This document shows, one piece after another, positions 48,493 to 57,538 of a stretch of DNA of 64,000 bases (within the stretch, counting starts at the first letter, position 1; every line of letters starts with the position of its first letter). This DNA comes from Fluviispira vulneris (GTDB taxonomy: Bacteria > Bdellovibrionota_B > Oligoflexia > Silvanigrellales > Silvanigrellaceae). A program made the translations under genes and the position numbers. The stretch spans positions 62,001 through 126,000 of the forward strand of contig NZ_JACRSE010000006.1 of the NCBI RefSeq assembly GCF_014281055.1. Direction: 5' to 3'. Under the pieces are notes generated by a model. It was not told the DNA's origin. It saw nothing but the letters and a program-made list of their open reading frames with translations, and did no database searches.

Positions 48493-49436
48493 CAAGTCAA
48501 ACTTATGAAAAAGCAGGTGTTAGCATTGCTGCAGGTGAACATCTTGTTGATAAAATCAAAGAAATGAATCCATCTATTGGAGGTTTTGCTGGTCTCTACC
48601 CCTTCGATGAAGAGCGCTCCTTAGTTGCATGCACCGATGGGGTCGGGACAAAGCTTGAACTTGGCATAAAAATGGAGCGCTATGAAGATCTTGGACAAGA
48701 TCTCGTTGCCATGAGCGTAAATGATCTCATTGTCTGTGGAGCTCGTCCGCTTTTTTTCCTGGACTATTTTGCCACAGGTAAGCTCAATGTCGATATCGCT
48801 CACCGAGTGATCAAAGGAATTGTGCGCGCGTGTAAGGAGTCAGGGTGTCTTCTATTAGGAGGTGAAACCGCAGAAATGCCTGGATTTTACGACAACAATA
48901 AATTCGATCTCGCAGGCTTTGCCGTTGGCGAAGTTTATAACAATGAAATTATTGATGGGAAAAATATCAAAGCAGGCGATCTATTAATTGGTTTACCGAG
49001 CAGTGGATTTCATTCAAATGGATATTCTTTAGTACGTAAAATTATGCAGGATAATAATATCCAGTTACAAGATTCTTTTGCGGACAAAACTATTGGCGAT
49101 TATTTAACTGAACCAACCCGCTTGTACGTGAAAGATATTTTAAGATTAAAAAAACAGCTTAGCATAAAAGGCATGGCGCATATTACGGGTGGCGGCCTAA
49201 CAAATATCAGCCGAATTTTGCCTGCAGATTTACACTATCAAGTAGATAAAGAAAAAATATCTACTCCCAAAATAATGAAATATTTTCAAGAATTGGGAAA
49301 TATTTCTGATGATGAAGCTTATACAGTTTGGAATATGGGTTTAGGATTTACACTCGTCATCGATCAAAAAGATCTTGGAAAAATAAATGAATTCTTACCC
49401 GAAGCATTTATTTTTGGCAAAGTAATACTGAAATAA
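48489..49436 (+). CDS. purM: AIR synthetase PurM
   Basis: Closes the imidazole ring (FGAM to AIR). 315 residues. Seen: YEKAGVSIAAGEHLVDKIKE at the N-terminus, VACTDGVGTKLELGI (ATP/substrate loop), DLGQDLVAMSVNDLIVCGARPLFFLDY, GGETAEMPGFY and MAHITGGGLTNISRILP. It is the last gene of the run. The seven preceding steps to CAIR plus SAICAR and AICAR formation are thus all encoded here; AICAR formyltransferase/IMP cyclohydrolase (purH) is the only step to IMP not seen. A weak dyad AATAAGAAT/ATTCTTATT (49432-49476) may end the operon. Confidence 0.96.
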   Translation: MTSQTYEKAGVSIAAGEHLVDKIKEMNPSIGGFAGLYPFDEERSLVACTDGVGTKLELGIKMERYEDLGQDLVAMSVNDLIVCGARPLFFLDYFATGKLNVDIAHRVIKGIVRACKESGCLLLGGETAEMPGFYDNNKFDLAGFAVGEVYNNEIIDGKNIKAGDLLIGLPSSGFHSNGYSLVRKIMQDNNIQLQDSFADKTIGDYLTEPTRLYVKDILRLKKQLSIKGMAHITGGGLTNISRILPADLHYQVDKEKISTPKIMKYFQELGNISDDEAYTVWNMGLGFTLVIDQKDLGKINEFLPEAFIFGKVILK

Positions 49437-49664
49437 GAATAATCTCTGCTTTAAAAAATAATTAATCATTCTTATTAAAATTTATTAAATAATAAAATAA
49501 TTCTTTTCTATTGCGTAAATATTGAAAATTAAACTTGCTAGCTCAGTCAAAAATCAAGCCAAAAAATCTTGTCCTCATTTACGGTATACTCTATTTTTAA
49601 ATGGTCAAATTGCACAAGAAGCTTTTGATTAACTATTTTATTAATTTTTTGCGAGATAATACAA

Positions 49665-51002
49665 ATGAAACAAAAATCACAGCCAAAAGGTATGTATATC
49701 CTAGCATTTACAGAGGTCTTTGAGCGCTTAAGTTATTATACCCTCAGTTTTTTACTTGTTCTCTATGCATCGGCAAGTATCGAAAACAATGGACTGGGAT
49801 GGAGTAATGAAAAAGCTCTTGCCCTTTCAGGGATTTACACAATGGCTGCGTTTACTTTGCCGATCTTAGGATCTTTTATTGCCGACAAAATTATTGGCAG
49901 ATATAAAGCTGTTATTTTTGGTGGATTTGTGATTATCTTAGGTCACTTTTTACTCTTTTTTTCAGAATATTCATACTTTTTTTATATTGGCCTTAGCTGT
50001 GTAGCAGTAGGTACAGGATTTTTCAAACCGTGTATGCCAGCACTTCTTGGTCAATTGTATTCACCTGATGATTTACGCAGAGAATCTGGTTTCAGTTGGT
50101 ATTATTTTGGAATTAACTTAGGTGCTATGATAGCAGGGATCAGCAGCGGTCTACTCCAGCAACACTTTGGTTTTCGCATTGCACTTGCTTCTGCGGGAGT
50201 TGGGATGATTTTCGGGATGATCGTTTTCTTTATGGGTCGTAAGCATCTAGTCCTAGAGAAAGTTATTCGCAAATCAAAGCAGAAAGAAAAAGACCATCAA
50301 CCTATCACACGCAAACAAAGAAAAGCACTCCTTTCACTCCTAAATGCATTTGCCTTTTTTGCTATTTGGGCCATTATTTATAACATTGCACTATCTGGAA
50401 CATTAACATTATTCATTGAAAATCAGACAAATAAAACGCTATTTAATTTTGTTATCCCGACAACGTTTTTTCAATCGCTTGAAAGTCTCACGATTATCGC
50501 TGTAACCCCAGTCATTACTTATTTCCTTGCTAAAATGGCTTTACGTAACAAATATCCACATTTTTTTACCCAAATGAATTTTGCAGTTTTACTCTGTTCA
50601 ATTTCTTTATTTTATTTTAGTTACCTTGCATTTATTGGGCAGAATTCACTTGCAGGTGAAAAACCTTTTCAATATTATGAAATTGCATTTTTTATTATTT
50701 TATTTTCAATTAGTGAAACAATCATTTCTCCAGTAATGATGTCTGCAATTAGTATGATTGCTCCTATAAAGTTAAAATCGCTCTTCCAATCTTTTTATTT
50801 GGCTACCTTGGGCTTAACAAGTATTATAGCAGCTAAAATTGGGGCTATTTCGCTCGAAGCTCCTTTCAAAACATTTTTAACTTTGAGTTTTATCTTATTG
50901 ATAGGTGCTGTTTTATATTTCTTCCTAAAAGGAAAAATGATAAAAACTGCTATGGAAGCTGCTAAAGAACAGGCAGCCTTACATTATGGCAGTAAAAAAT
51001 AG
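49665..51002 (+). CDS. POT/PTR-family peptide:proton symporter
   Basis: 445 residues with about 12-14 membrane segments. Diagnostic POT elements: the ExxER motif in LAFTEVFERLSYYTLSFLLVLY (TM1), the GSFIADKIIGRYKAVIFGG segment between TM2 and TM3, and GTGFFKPCMPALLGQLY plus FSWYYFGINLGAMIA (PTR2 signature FYxxINxG). Family members import di- and tripeptides with protons. The ATG follows GCGAGATAATACAA, a weak RBS. It is followed after 17 bases by mscS and has a close paralogue 1.2 kb further. Useful to an organism that degrades proteins, consistent with the proteases downstream. Confidence 0.93.
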   Translation: MKQKSQPKGMYILAFTEVFERLSYYTLSFLLVLYASASIENNGLGWSNEKALALSGIYTMAAFTLPILGSFIADKIIGRYKAVIFGGFVIILGHFLLFFSEYSYFFYIGLSCVAVGTGFFKPCMPALLGQLYSPDDLRRESGFSWYYFGINLGAMIAGISSGLLQQHFGFRIALASAGVGMIFGMIVFFMGRKHLVLEKVIRKSKQKEKDHQPITRKQRKALLSLLNAFAFFAIWAIIYNIALSGTLTLFIENQTNKTLFNFVIPTTFFQSLESLTIIAVTPVITYFLAKMALRNKYPHFFTQMNFAVLLCSISLFYFSYLAFIGQNSLAGEKPFQYYEIAFFIILFSISETIISPVMMSAISMIAPIKLKSLFQSFYLATLGLTSIIAAKIGAISLEAPFKTFLTLSFILLIGAVLYFFLKGKMIKTAMEAAKEQAALHYGSKK

Positions 51003-51019
51003 TTGTTTAAAGGAAAGTC

Positions 51020-51889
51020 ATGTACGAGTTTTTCCAGGATAAATATTATGTACAGAATATTTTTACTTCGGTCATTGTCTTTATCACATTGCTTGCAATT
51101 CGCTTTTTGGTCGTGCGACAAATCTCTCAACTCAAAATCACCCCAGCGGAAAGCAAGATTAACATCACGGTACGTGTTAAAAATGCCTTTATAGTTATCA
51201 TATTTTTCTCGCTTATTACGATTTGGTCGAACGAACTTAAAACAATAGCTCTTTCTTTTGTTGCCATCGCAGCTGCTTTAGCGATAGCGACAAAAGAATT
51301 TATTCTCTGTTTTGTTGGTGGTTTTTATAAATGGATCGCAAAACCATTTTCTGTGGGTGACAGAATAGAAATCGGCGCTTTCCGTGGTGATGTGGTTGAT
51401 TATAAATTTTTAACCACGACCCTGCTCGAAATAGGACCCACTGGGCAACTTTCTCAATACACTGGCCGCACACTCGTTATCCCAAACAGCTTGTACTTGA
51501 CATATTCCGTCTCAAGGGAAAGTCACAATGAAAAATATGTCTTTCATTCCTTTACCGTACCCATTGCAAGCACTCAGGATTGGAGGCAATGCGAATCACT
51601 CTTACTATTTGCAGCAAAAGAAATTACTGCTCCTTACTTAATAGAAGCTAAGAAATTTTTTAACAGTAAAAACAATGCTTTCGTACTTGGGCCGGCAAGT
51701 ATCGATCCCAGAATATCCATCATTCTCCCATCCCCTGAGAGAATCGATCTCGTTGTGCGGATACCATGCCCCTGCATGCAAACAAATAGAACCCAACAAG
51801 CAATTCTGCGTCGCTATCTTGATCTTGCTTCGCAAGAAGTAAAGATCAATTCCGAACTCAGAACAGGTGCTTCTATTTTCGACAACTAA
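51020..51889 (+). CDS. MscS-family small-conductance mechanosensitive channel
   Basis: 289 residues: two or three N-terminal membrane helices, a pore helix rich in Ala (LSFVAIAAALAIATKEFILCF, about residues 85-105) and the MscS beta domain (KPFSVGDRIEIGAFRGDVVDYKFLTTTLLE, about 114-145; the VGDxIEI-xxxxGxV pattern). The C-terminal alpha/beta vestibule is short. The ATG has AAAGGAAAGTC upstream and lies 17 bases after the POT gene, suggesting joint transcription, possibly to relieve turgor when peptide uptake is fast. It differs from E. coli MscS in lacking part of the N-terminal extension. Confidence 0.9.
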   Translation: MYEFFQDKYYVQNIFTSVIVFITLLAIRFLVVRQISQLKITPAESKINITVRVKNAFIVIIFFSLITIWSNELKTIALSFVAIAAALAIATKEFILCFVGGFYKWIAKPFSVGDRIEIGAFRGDVVDYKFLTTTLLEIGPTGQLSQYTGRTLVIPNSLYLTYSVSRESHNEKYVFHSFTVPIASTQDWRQCESLLLFAAKEITAPYLIEAKKFFNSKNNAFVLGPASIDPRISIILPSPERIDLVVRIPCPCMQTNRTQQAILRRYLDLASQEVKINSELRTGASIFDN

Positions 51890-52256
51890 TACTTATTGTA
51901 TTTAGTACATTTAAAAATAAATATTTTGCATATCTAATGAGCGTTTTAAAATATTTATTTTGTCCATTTTGTTTCAATAAAGTGACAATTCAACTTTTTA
52001 AGAAAAAAAATTAAAATATATATATTTTAAATTAATTATTTAATTTTTTTTAAATATGAGCTTTAAACATACATAAAGTTGAACATAATAAAGAAGTCCA
52101 AAAAAAATAATTTGCAATTTTTAAGAATTAATGACAAAAATACAAGAAAAAAAACACTTGAATTCATTCTCTTATAGACTAAATTAATTTTTGCTAGCTA
52201 AAAATTTAATATTTGAAATCCTATTATTTTTTTTAACACTATACATGAAAGAAAAG
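51890..52256. other. AT-rich gene-free stretch with two palindromes
   Basis: No gene. AAAATAAATATTTT (51914-51927) and AAAATATTTATTTT (51948-51961) form a 14-bp inverted repeat that could end mscS transcription. TTAAAATATATATATTTTAA (52011-52030) is a perfect 20-bp AT palindrome, perhaps a site for a nucleoid protein or simply low complexity. The rest is A/T-rich. Confidence 0.6.
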
Positions 52257-53588
52257 ATGATGACTTTATCACATCCAAAAGGCATGTATGTTCTTGCCTT
52301 AACCGAAGTTTTTGAACGCCTGAGTTTTTATACTCTCTCTTTTTTACTTGTTTTATATGCATCTTCTCCAGTTTCTGAGCATGGATTGGGCTGGAGTAAA
52401 GCCGATGCTCTTACATTAGGTGGTTTATACACACTTGCTGCATATATTTTTCCAATTTTTGGTTCGCTTATTGCTGATAAATTTCTTGGGCATTTTCGTT
52501 CAATATTATTAGGTGGCACAATAATAATGTTCGGCCATTTTTTTATGCTATTCTCAGCCAACATAAACTTTTTATATATTGCCTTATTTTTAATTGCGAC
52601 AGGCACTGCTTTCTTTAAACCCTGCATACCAGCACTGCTTGGAAATTTATATAAATGGAATGATAAGCGCAGAGAGTCAGGATATTGTTGGTATTATTGT
52701 GGTATCAATTTAGGAATAATGCTAGCAGGAGTCATCGGTGGACTTCTATTACAGACATATGGTTACCACATAGCTTTAACTTCGGCAGGTTTTGGCATGG
52801 CTCTCGGTATTTTAATATTTTATTTTGGAAAAAAGCATCTCGTTTTTAAATCAGGCAAAAATATCAATTTAAAATTTCCAAAAGAAAAAATATCTCAAGT
52901 ACAAAACAAAGCACTCTATATGCTCATTGTTTCCATTATATTTTTTGGCTTTTGGGCAGTAATCTATAATCTTAGCGCTTCAGGTACACTTTCACTTTTT
53001 ATTGAGCACTATACGCATAAAACAGTGTTTAATTATAATATACCAGTGACATTCTTTTCAGCATTGGAAGGTTTAACTATAATGGTAGCGACTCCTATTA
53101 TTACTTACTATTTATCGCGTAGAGCATTGAAAAATAATTATCCACATTTTTTTTCTCAAATGAATTTCGCCCTTTTTTTATGCGCATGTGCTTTATTTTA
53201 CTTCACTTTATTAACTTTAAAATTCGACGAACCTTCTTTCTTGCCAAAGCCCTTACAGTATTATGAAGTCGCACTCTTTTTGATAATTTTTTCTGTTAGC
53301 GAAACAATAATAAATCCAGTTATCATGTCTGCAATCAGCATTATTGCACCACAAAATTACAAATCATTTTTTCAATCTATTTATTTATCTTGCTATGGAA
53401 TTACGGGTTTGATTGCAGCGAAGATCGGATCATATGCTATAGAAAAGCCTTTTTATATATATCTTTCCATAACAATCTTTATGTTCTGTGCAGCTTTACT
53501 GTATTTTATTGTAAAACCCAAAATGATTTCCCTAGTTGAAGCTGCGCACACTGAAAAGAAGACACTTTTAAAACAAAGTGCAGCTTAA
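52257..53588 (+). CDS. POT/PTR-family peptide:proton symporter, second copy
   Basis: A paralogue of the 49665-51002 protein: SHPKGMYVLALTEVFERLSFYTLSF at the N-terminus (ExxER), FFKPCIPALLGNLY, SGYCWYYCGINLGIMLAGVIGG, and the same late HFFSQMNFALFLC region. The frame is open from a TTG at 52191, but the ATG at 52257 gives an N-terminus exactly as long as the paralogue's and is chosen (443 residues); an ATG at 52245 is an alternative. The two differ mainly in loops, so substrate ranges may differ. Convergent with the next gene, overlapping it by four bases at the stops. Confidence 0.92.
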   Translation: MMTLSHPKGMYVLALTEVFERLSFYTLSFLLVLYASSPVSEHGLGWSKADALTLGGLYTLAAYIFPIFGSLIADKFLGHFRSILLGGTIIMFGHFFMLFSANINFLYIALFLIATGTAFFKPCIPALLGNLYKWNDKRRESGYCWYYCGINLGIMLAGVIGGLLLQTYGYHIALTSAGFGMALGILIFYFGKKHLVFKSGKNINLKFPKEKISQVQNKALYMLIVSIIFFGFWAVIYNLSASGTLSLFIEHYTHKTVFNYNIPVTFFSALEGLTIMVATPIITYYLSRRALKNNYPHFFSQMNFALFLCACALFYFTLLTLKFDEPSFLPKPLQYYEVALFLIIFSVSETIINPVIMSAISIIAPQNYKSFFQSIYLSCYGITGLIAAKIGSYAIEKPFYIYLSITIFMFCAALLYFIVKPKMISLVEAAHTEKKTLLKQSAA

Positions 53589-54619
53589 AGTATCGAGGTT
53601 ATTCTTTGAATGAGCTCTGAATTTTCCTCTTTACTCGATTCATGATAGATAAAAGTATGAGCTCCCTCAATTTCATTTTTAAAATAATTAAAAAGTTCTT
53701 CTGCATAATCAAGATCAAACTCGAGAGCATATTCATATAAAAGTGAAAGCTGATCGTCATTTAAATAATCAGGATACTTGCTAAAAATAATTTTAGCGGC
53801 AGAAAAATCTGAATAGGGAAAAGTCTTTGACTTTCTTTTACTCAATAAGGGTACTAATTTTTCCAGTCGATTTTCAGCAGATAGAACAATATCAAAAAGT
53901 TTTTGCACGTGAATTATATTTTCTGACTGCTTTTTATTATAGCAAACCCTGTATCGCGTGAGCATATTTTCAAGATATTTAAGATCAACAGGAGTGTTAT
54001 AATCACGGGCAGTCGTTAAACTTGCCATGAGAGACGTCTTAGCAAAGTTACAAACATATCCTTCTTCACTCTGTATCTTTGCATTTATATTAGCACGAAT
54101 TTCATTTGCAAAAACCGGATCTTTTAATAATGCATACCCATAAAGAGAGTAAAATTGCTCATCGCTTAAGTGGTTTGGAAATTTCTTATACAGAGATATT
54201 GCTGCATCATAATCATGAAAATACATAAAATTTGACTTTTCGAACTGATCAGCAAATTTCTTTTTTACTTGACTTCTTTTAGGAATAAATATGCTGTACA
54301 AGCTGCTCACAGTACTATGATCCAAACAATAAGAATAATTTTTCAGAACTTTATTTAAATAATATGTATCTATTTTTTTATGATATAAAATAGCATTTCT
54401 CTTCTGACACTGTAGGGATTCATTGATAATAACGCAAACATCTCTTGGATTATGCTTTATTTTTTCAAAAACAGAGTTATCATCTTCAAAACATTTTGCT
54501 TTATGTTCCTTATTCTTTTCAAACTTAACATTGAACTTTGTTGCAAAAACATTTTGTGAAAATATAAAAAAGAATGAGCATATGAACAGTTTTACAGTGA
54601 TATATATGGAATTTTTCAT
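53585..54619 (-). CDS. Exported protein with an internal duplicated helical unit
   Basis: Not recognised. 344 residues with a signal peptide (residues ~8-27, cleavage near VFA-TKF). Two segments match each other: residues ~130-175 (YDAAISLYKKFPNHLSDEQF, YSLYGYALLKDPVFANEI) and ~275-320 (FSAAKIIFSKYPDYLNDDQL, SLLYEYALEFDLDYAEEL). The pattern of paired helices suggests a TPR- or Sel1-like solenoid. Six or more Cys residues (CFEDD, CVI, CQK, CLD, CNF, CYN) in the mature chain suggest disulphides in the periplasm. Function unknown; a binding or scaffold role is plausible. The ATG at 54619 has no strong RBS. The next gene on this strand begins 1 kb away. Confidence 0.75.
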   Translation of the reverse strand: MKNSIYITVKLFICSFFFIFSQNVFATKFNVKFEKNKEHKAKCFEDDNSVFEKIKHNPRDVCVIINESLQCQKRNAILYHKKIDTYYLNKVLKNYSYCLDHSTVSSLYSIFIPKRSQVKKKFADQFEKSNFMYFHDYDAAISLYKKFPNHLSDEQFYSLYGYALLKDPVFANEIRANINAKIQSEEGYVCNFAKTSLMASLTTARDYNTPVDLKYLENMLTRYRVCYNKKQSENIIHVQKLFDIVLSAENRLEKLVPLLSKRKSKTFPYSDFSAAKIIFSKYPDYLNDDQLSLLYEYALEFDLDYAEELFNYFKNEIEGAHTFIYHESSKEENSELIQRITSIL

Positions 54620-54958
54620 GTATTTTAACTCAATAGGTGATCAATTTATTCAATAGCCATCATTTTTCGTTGGCACATTATGAATGTGAGTTCTGATACT
54701 GCACAGATCTTATCAAGTCAAGCTGCGGATGAAGCTCATTGTAACTTAAATTGTAATAGCAAGATTTCTAACAACTTTTTAAACTCCATAATCGCTTTAA
54801 ATAAAGCCTTGTATTATCTGTTTCTTAGGATATCTATAGAATTTACGTTACTTTGCTATTGTATACTTCTACAAGACTTTCCTGCTGAAAATGTTACTTT
54901 GTAATCCGCATCCGGATCTCGTTCAAGAATTTAATAATTTTTAAACATAAATTTATAG
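54620..54958. other. Gene-free stretch
   Basis: 339 bases between two minus-strand genes. A 74-codon plus-strand frame (54680-54904) has no RBS, no family pattern and a composition like non-coding DNA, so I do not call it. No repeat, tRNA or hairpin was recognised. Confidence 0.6.
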
Positions 54959-55624
54959 TTAGAAATTAAAACTTATTAAAAAGTTAAAAGAATATTCATC
55001 AAAGCTGGTATCAAAACCGATATTTGTTGGCTCTTTACCAAGAAGAATAAAACTATCATATCTCATAGAATGTCTATTAAAAATAAAGCCACCACCCATA
55101 TTAAAATCTTTTGATTTTTCAAACATCGCAATTATATTTATTCCATACAAATAATGGTTTTTAATTTCTGTATCCACTTGATAATCATTAAAAGCTGTAT
55201 TTATAGAAGCCGTATGTTTATCATTTAAAGAATAGCCAAGATTGAGAAGTGTATATAAAGAAAATTCAGGAGTAGAACCAAATTTAAATCCACCATTTGC
55301 AACTAAAAACAAAGATGACATAAATACTGAAGAGGAGTTATACTGTCCTATATTTTCTTTACCAAACAAAGCTGATAATGTCATTCCTCCACCCAAAATA
55401 GGAGACCAAAATTGTCCCTGAGTTAACGGAAATAAGAGAGAACCATTTAAATTTAATCCTGTAAGGGATACCTTAGAAATGGGAGAGTGATCTTCACTGC
55501 TTTCATTATATCGCGTAATACCTATGCCTGTTATAATATCTAATGTTGAATTACTTCCCAAAGCAAATGAGCTTTGCCAAGAACCAATCATAAATAATAA
55601 CAATATTATTCTTTTTAAATCCAT
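54959..55624 (-). CDS. Small outer-membrane beta-barrel protein, protease-linked
   Basis: 221 residues from the ATG at 55624 (GAGG seven bases upstream; a 12-base-longer start lacks an RBS). A signal peptide (DLKRIILLLFMIGSWQSSFA) leads a chain of alternating strands: LDIITGIGITRYN, VSLTGLNLNGSLLFPL, GGGMTLSALFG, SLFLVANGGFKFG, EFSLYTLLNLGYSLN, YGINIIAMFEKSK and the final SFNFLISFNF, whose C-terminal Phe is a BAM-type barrel signal. Eight to ten strands are likely. It follows the S8 lipoprotease by 25 bases on the same strand and probably forms its operon partner; function unknown. Confidence 0.8.
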   Translation of the reverse strand: MDLKRIILLLFMIGSWQSSFALGSNSTLDIITGIGITRYNESSEDHSPISKVSLTGLNLNGSLLFPLTQGQFWSPILGGGMTLSALFGKENIGQYNSSSVFMSSLFLVANGGFKFGSTPEFSLYTLLNLGYSLNDKHTASINTAFNDYQVDTEIKNHYLYGINIIAMFEKSKDFNMGGGFIFNRHSMRYDSFILLGKEPTNIGFDTSFDEYSFNFLISFNF

Positions 55625-55649
55625 GAATAACCTCATTCATAAATCAAAA

Positions 55650-57521
55650 TTAATGCCCTAATATTTTAATTCTCCATCCAGTTAATTTTGCGGGAGAATG
55701 ACTGCTATTTAAAAGTGTCAATTTCCAATCCCCATTCGAACTTTCTTCATAAAAAGCGTTGGAGAGATAAACACCACCAGTAGTAGAATTCACTTTTGAA
55801 TAATTTTTTATAGGATATGAAAGATTTTTAATTTTGCTATCATTTTCAAGAGCTATCAATGAATTTCCAGGATATAATAATGTGCTTTTGGTACCGCTTG
55901 GTGACTCTAAAACAATTCCTAATCCATCTGGCCAATCAGCCTCTATGAAAGGAGTCACTTGAACAGCTTCAATGCTTAAATTACGATTCATATTTAAGCT
56001 AGAACTTGCTGACATGCCTGCGCCAACATCTATATTTTCAGGTTTTATATCAATAACTTCGACTTGATTTCCACTTCCAAATGGTGAATGAAAGTTTTTA
56101 GCCATTTCAATCGCTCTATCCGCATCTATCAAACCAAAACCATAAAAATTATGAAAAGTATTTCCAGCTTTATTTTGTACCCAACCTATGTTCCAGAGCT
56201 GTGAAAAATTAGCATTGTAATTACCAATTTTTTCCAATATTTTTATACAATATGGTTTAGGATCTGCTGTTAATTTGTCTTTATTCGAAGTTTTGGCTAA
56301 TATATGTTTCACATCGCGAAAACTTAAATTTGGATTTGCCTCTAGCAAAAGCGCAATAACACCACTGACCGTTGGCGCAGCTGCTGAAGTTCCATTAAAA
56401 TTTGCTGTGTAATTTAGTTTTTTATTTTCAGATAAAAAGCCCAGGTCAAATAAAGAATAATCTCCTTTGCTTGGCATGCCCGCAATTCTTGTTGTAAGGA
56501 TTTCAGGATAATCTTTTTTAAAAATAGGTGAATGAAAAATCCCATCGTTTGCACGCACACTACTTTCACTGCCTGATAATCCGGTCACCCAAATATTAGC
56601 ACCAATGCTTGAATAATTTGCGATATTACCATTAGCGCTTAATGCAGCCACTGCAATTCTATAGGGATTTGTGTTATCAGAATCCATTTGCGATAATGTG
56701 GGTCGAATTGCTTTCAATATTTCAATCATATCAGAATCAAGAGATGAAAATGAATTCGGAGTTAAAGATTCTAAAGTTTCATATACACGCCGATAAGATA
56801 ATCCTTTTGCTTTCAATATTTTTTCTGCATAAGCTTGACTGCATGCATCATTTCCAGCAGCTCTAACAATTATAAATCCAGCTCCAGCCTTTTTTATATT
56901 ATCCTTTATTATATCATTTAATGGTTTTAAGGTTCCTAAAGAAAATGAAGTCGAACTGAAAGCTGGAGCACCATAACTCTCATTAATTACTTTGATATCA
57001 TTATTAGCAGCATAGACATATATAAACATTTGTGCATTCATTAGTGAAGAAATATAGTTGAGTCTAAAAGTAGACATATAATTTGCAGAGGCAATTTTAA
57101 CATCGGGAGCGATACCTCTAAATTGATTGTTTGGATTGATAGAACTTCCAATAATCCCGGCAACGCTTGTCCCGTGATGGGATTCTCCAAATTCCAATTT
57201 ATATTTATTTAAAACCCTTGGAGCAGATGAATTTGTAATATCTATAAATGAGTTCGGTTTCATATTTTTTTCAAGGTCAGGATGAAAAAAATCAACTCCT
57301 GAATCTGTAACGAGCACATTAACCCCTTTTCCTGTATATTGACTTGGATATGTTAAATTGATATCCACACCTGGCTTGCCAACTTCATTGATAAATAATT
57401 TTTGACCGGTGTTTTTTAAATGCCACTGTTTATCAAATAATGAAATATTTTGATTTTTTCCTTCTTTTCCACATCCTACGAATAGAAAAATTAAAAATAA
57501 ATAAATATTTTTACTAGACAT
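55650..57521 (-). CDS. Subtilisin/kexin-type S8 serine protease, lipoprotein, with P domain
   Basis: 623 residues. A lipoprotein signal (residues 1-17, ending FLFVGC; position -3 is Phe, so the lipobox is imperfect) leads directly into the catalytic domain, which opens QWHLKNTGQ, the kexin-like mature start. Triad: Asp73 (VLVTDSGVD), His116 (HHGTSVAG), Ser about 380 (NGTSAAAPTVSG); oxyanion Asn in RAAGNDA. Residues ~500-623 are a P domain (VQVTPFIEADWPDGLGIVLE and a final SPAKLTGWRIKILGH). No N-terminal I9 propeptide is encoded: catalytic sequence begins within ten residues of the lipid Cys. The preceding gene, 17 bases away, looks like the missing propeptide in trans. RBS is GAGGTTTTAA. Exposed protease, perhaps for prey or host protein breakdown. 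Confidence 0.92.
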   Translation of the reverse strand: MSSKNIYLFLIFLFVGCGKEGKNQNISLFDKQWHLKNTGQKLFINEVGKPGVDINLTYPSQYTGKGVNVLVTDSGVDFFHPDLEKNMKPNSFIDITNSSAPRVLNKYKLEFGESHHGTSVAGIIGSSINPNNQFRGIAPDVKIASANYMSTFRLNYISSLMNAQMFIYVYAANNDIKVINESYGAPAFSSTSFSLGTLKPLNDIIKDNIKKAGAGFIIVRAAGNDACSQAYAEKILKAKGLSYRRVYETLESLTPNSFSSLDSDMIEILKAIRPTLSQMDSDNTNPYRIAVAALSANGNIANYSSIGANIWVTGLSGSESSVRANDGIFHSPIFKKDYPEILTTRIAGMPSKGDYSLFDLGFLSENKKLNYTANFNGTSAAAPTVSGVIALLLEANPNLSFRDVKHILAKTSNKDKLTADPKPYCIKILEKIGNYNANFSQLWNIGWVQNKAGNTFHNFYGFGLIDADRAIEMAKNFHSPFGSGNQVEVIDIKPENIDVGAGMSASSSLNMNRNLSIEAVQVTPFIEADWPDGLGIVLESPSGTKSTLLYPGNSLIALENDSKIKNLSYPIKNYSKVNSTTGGVYLSNAFYEESSNGDWKLTLLNSSHSPAKLTGWRIKILGH

Positions 57522-57538
57522 TTAAAACCTCATTAGCA

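Noticed and set aside
54680-54904. 74-codon plus-strand frame
   Set aside because: No ribosome-binding site, no recognisable pattern and a random-like composition within an intergenic gap.
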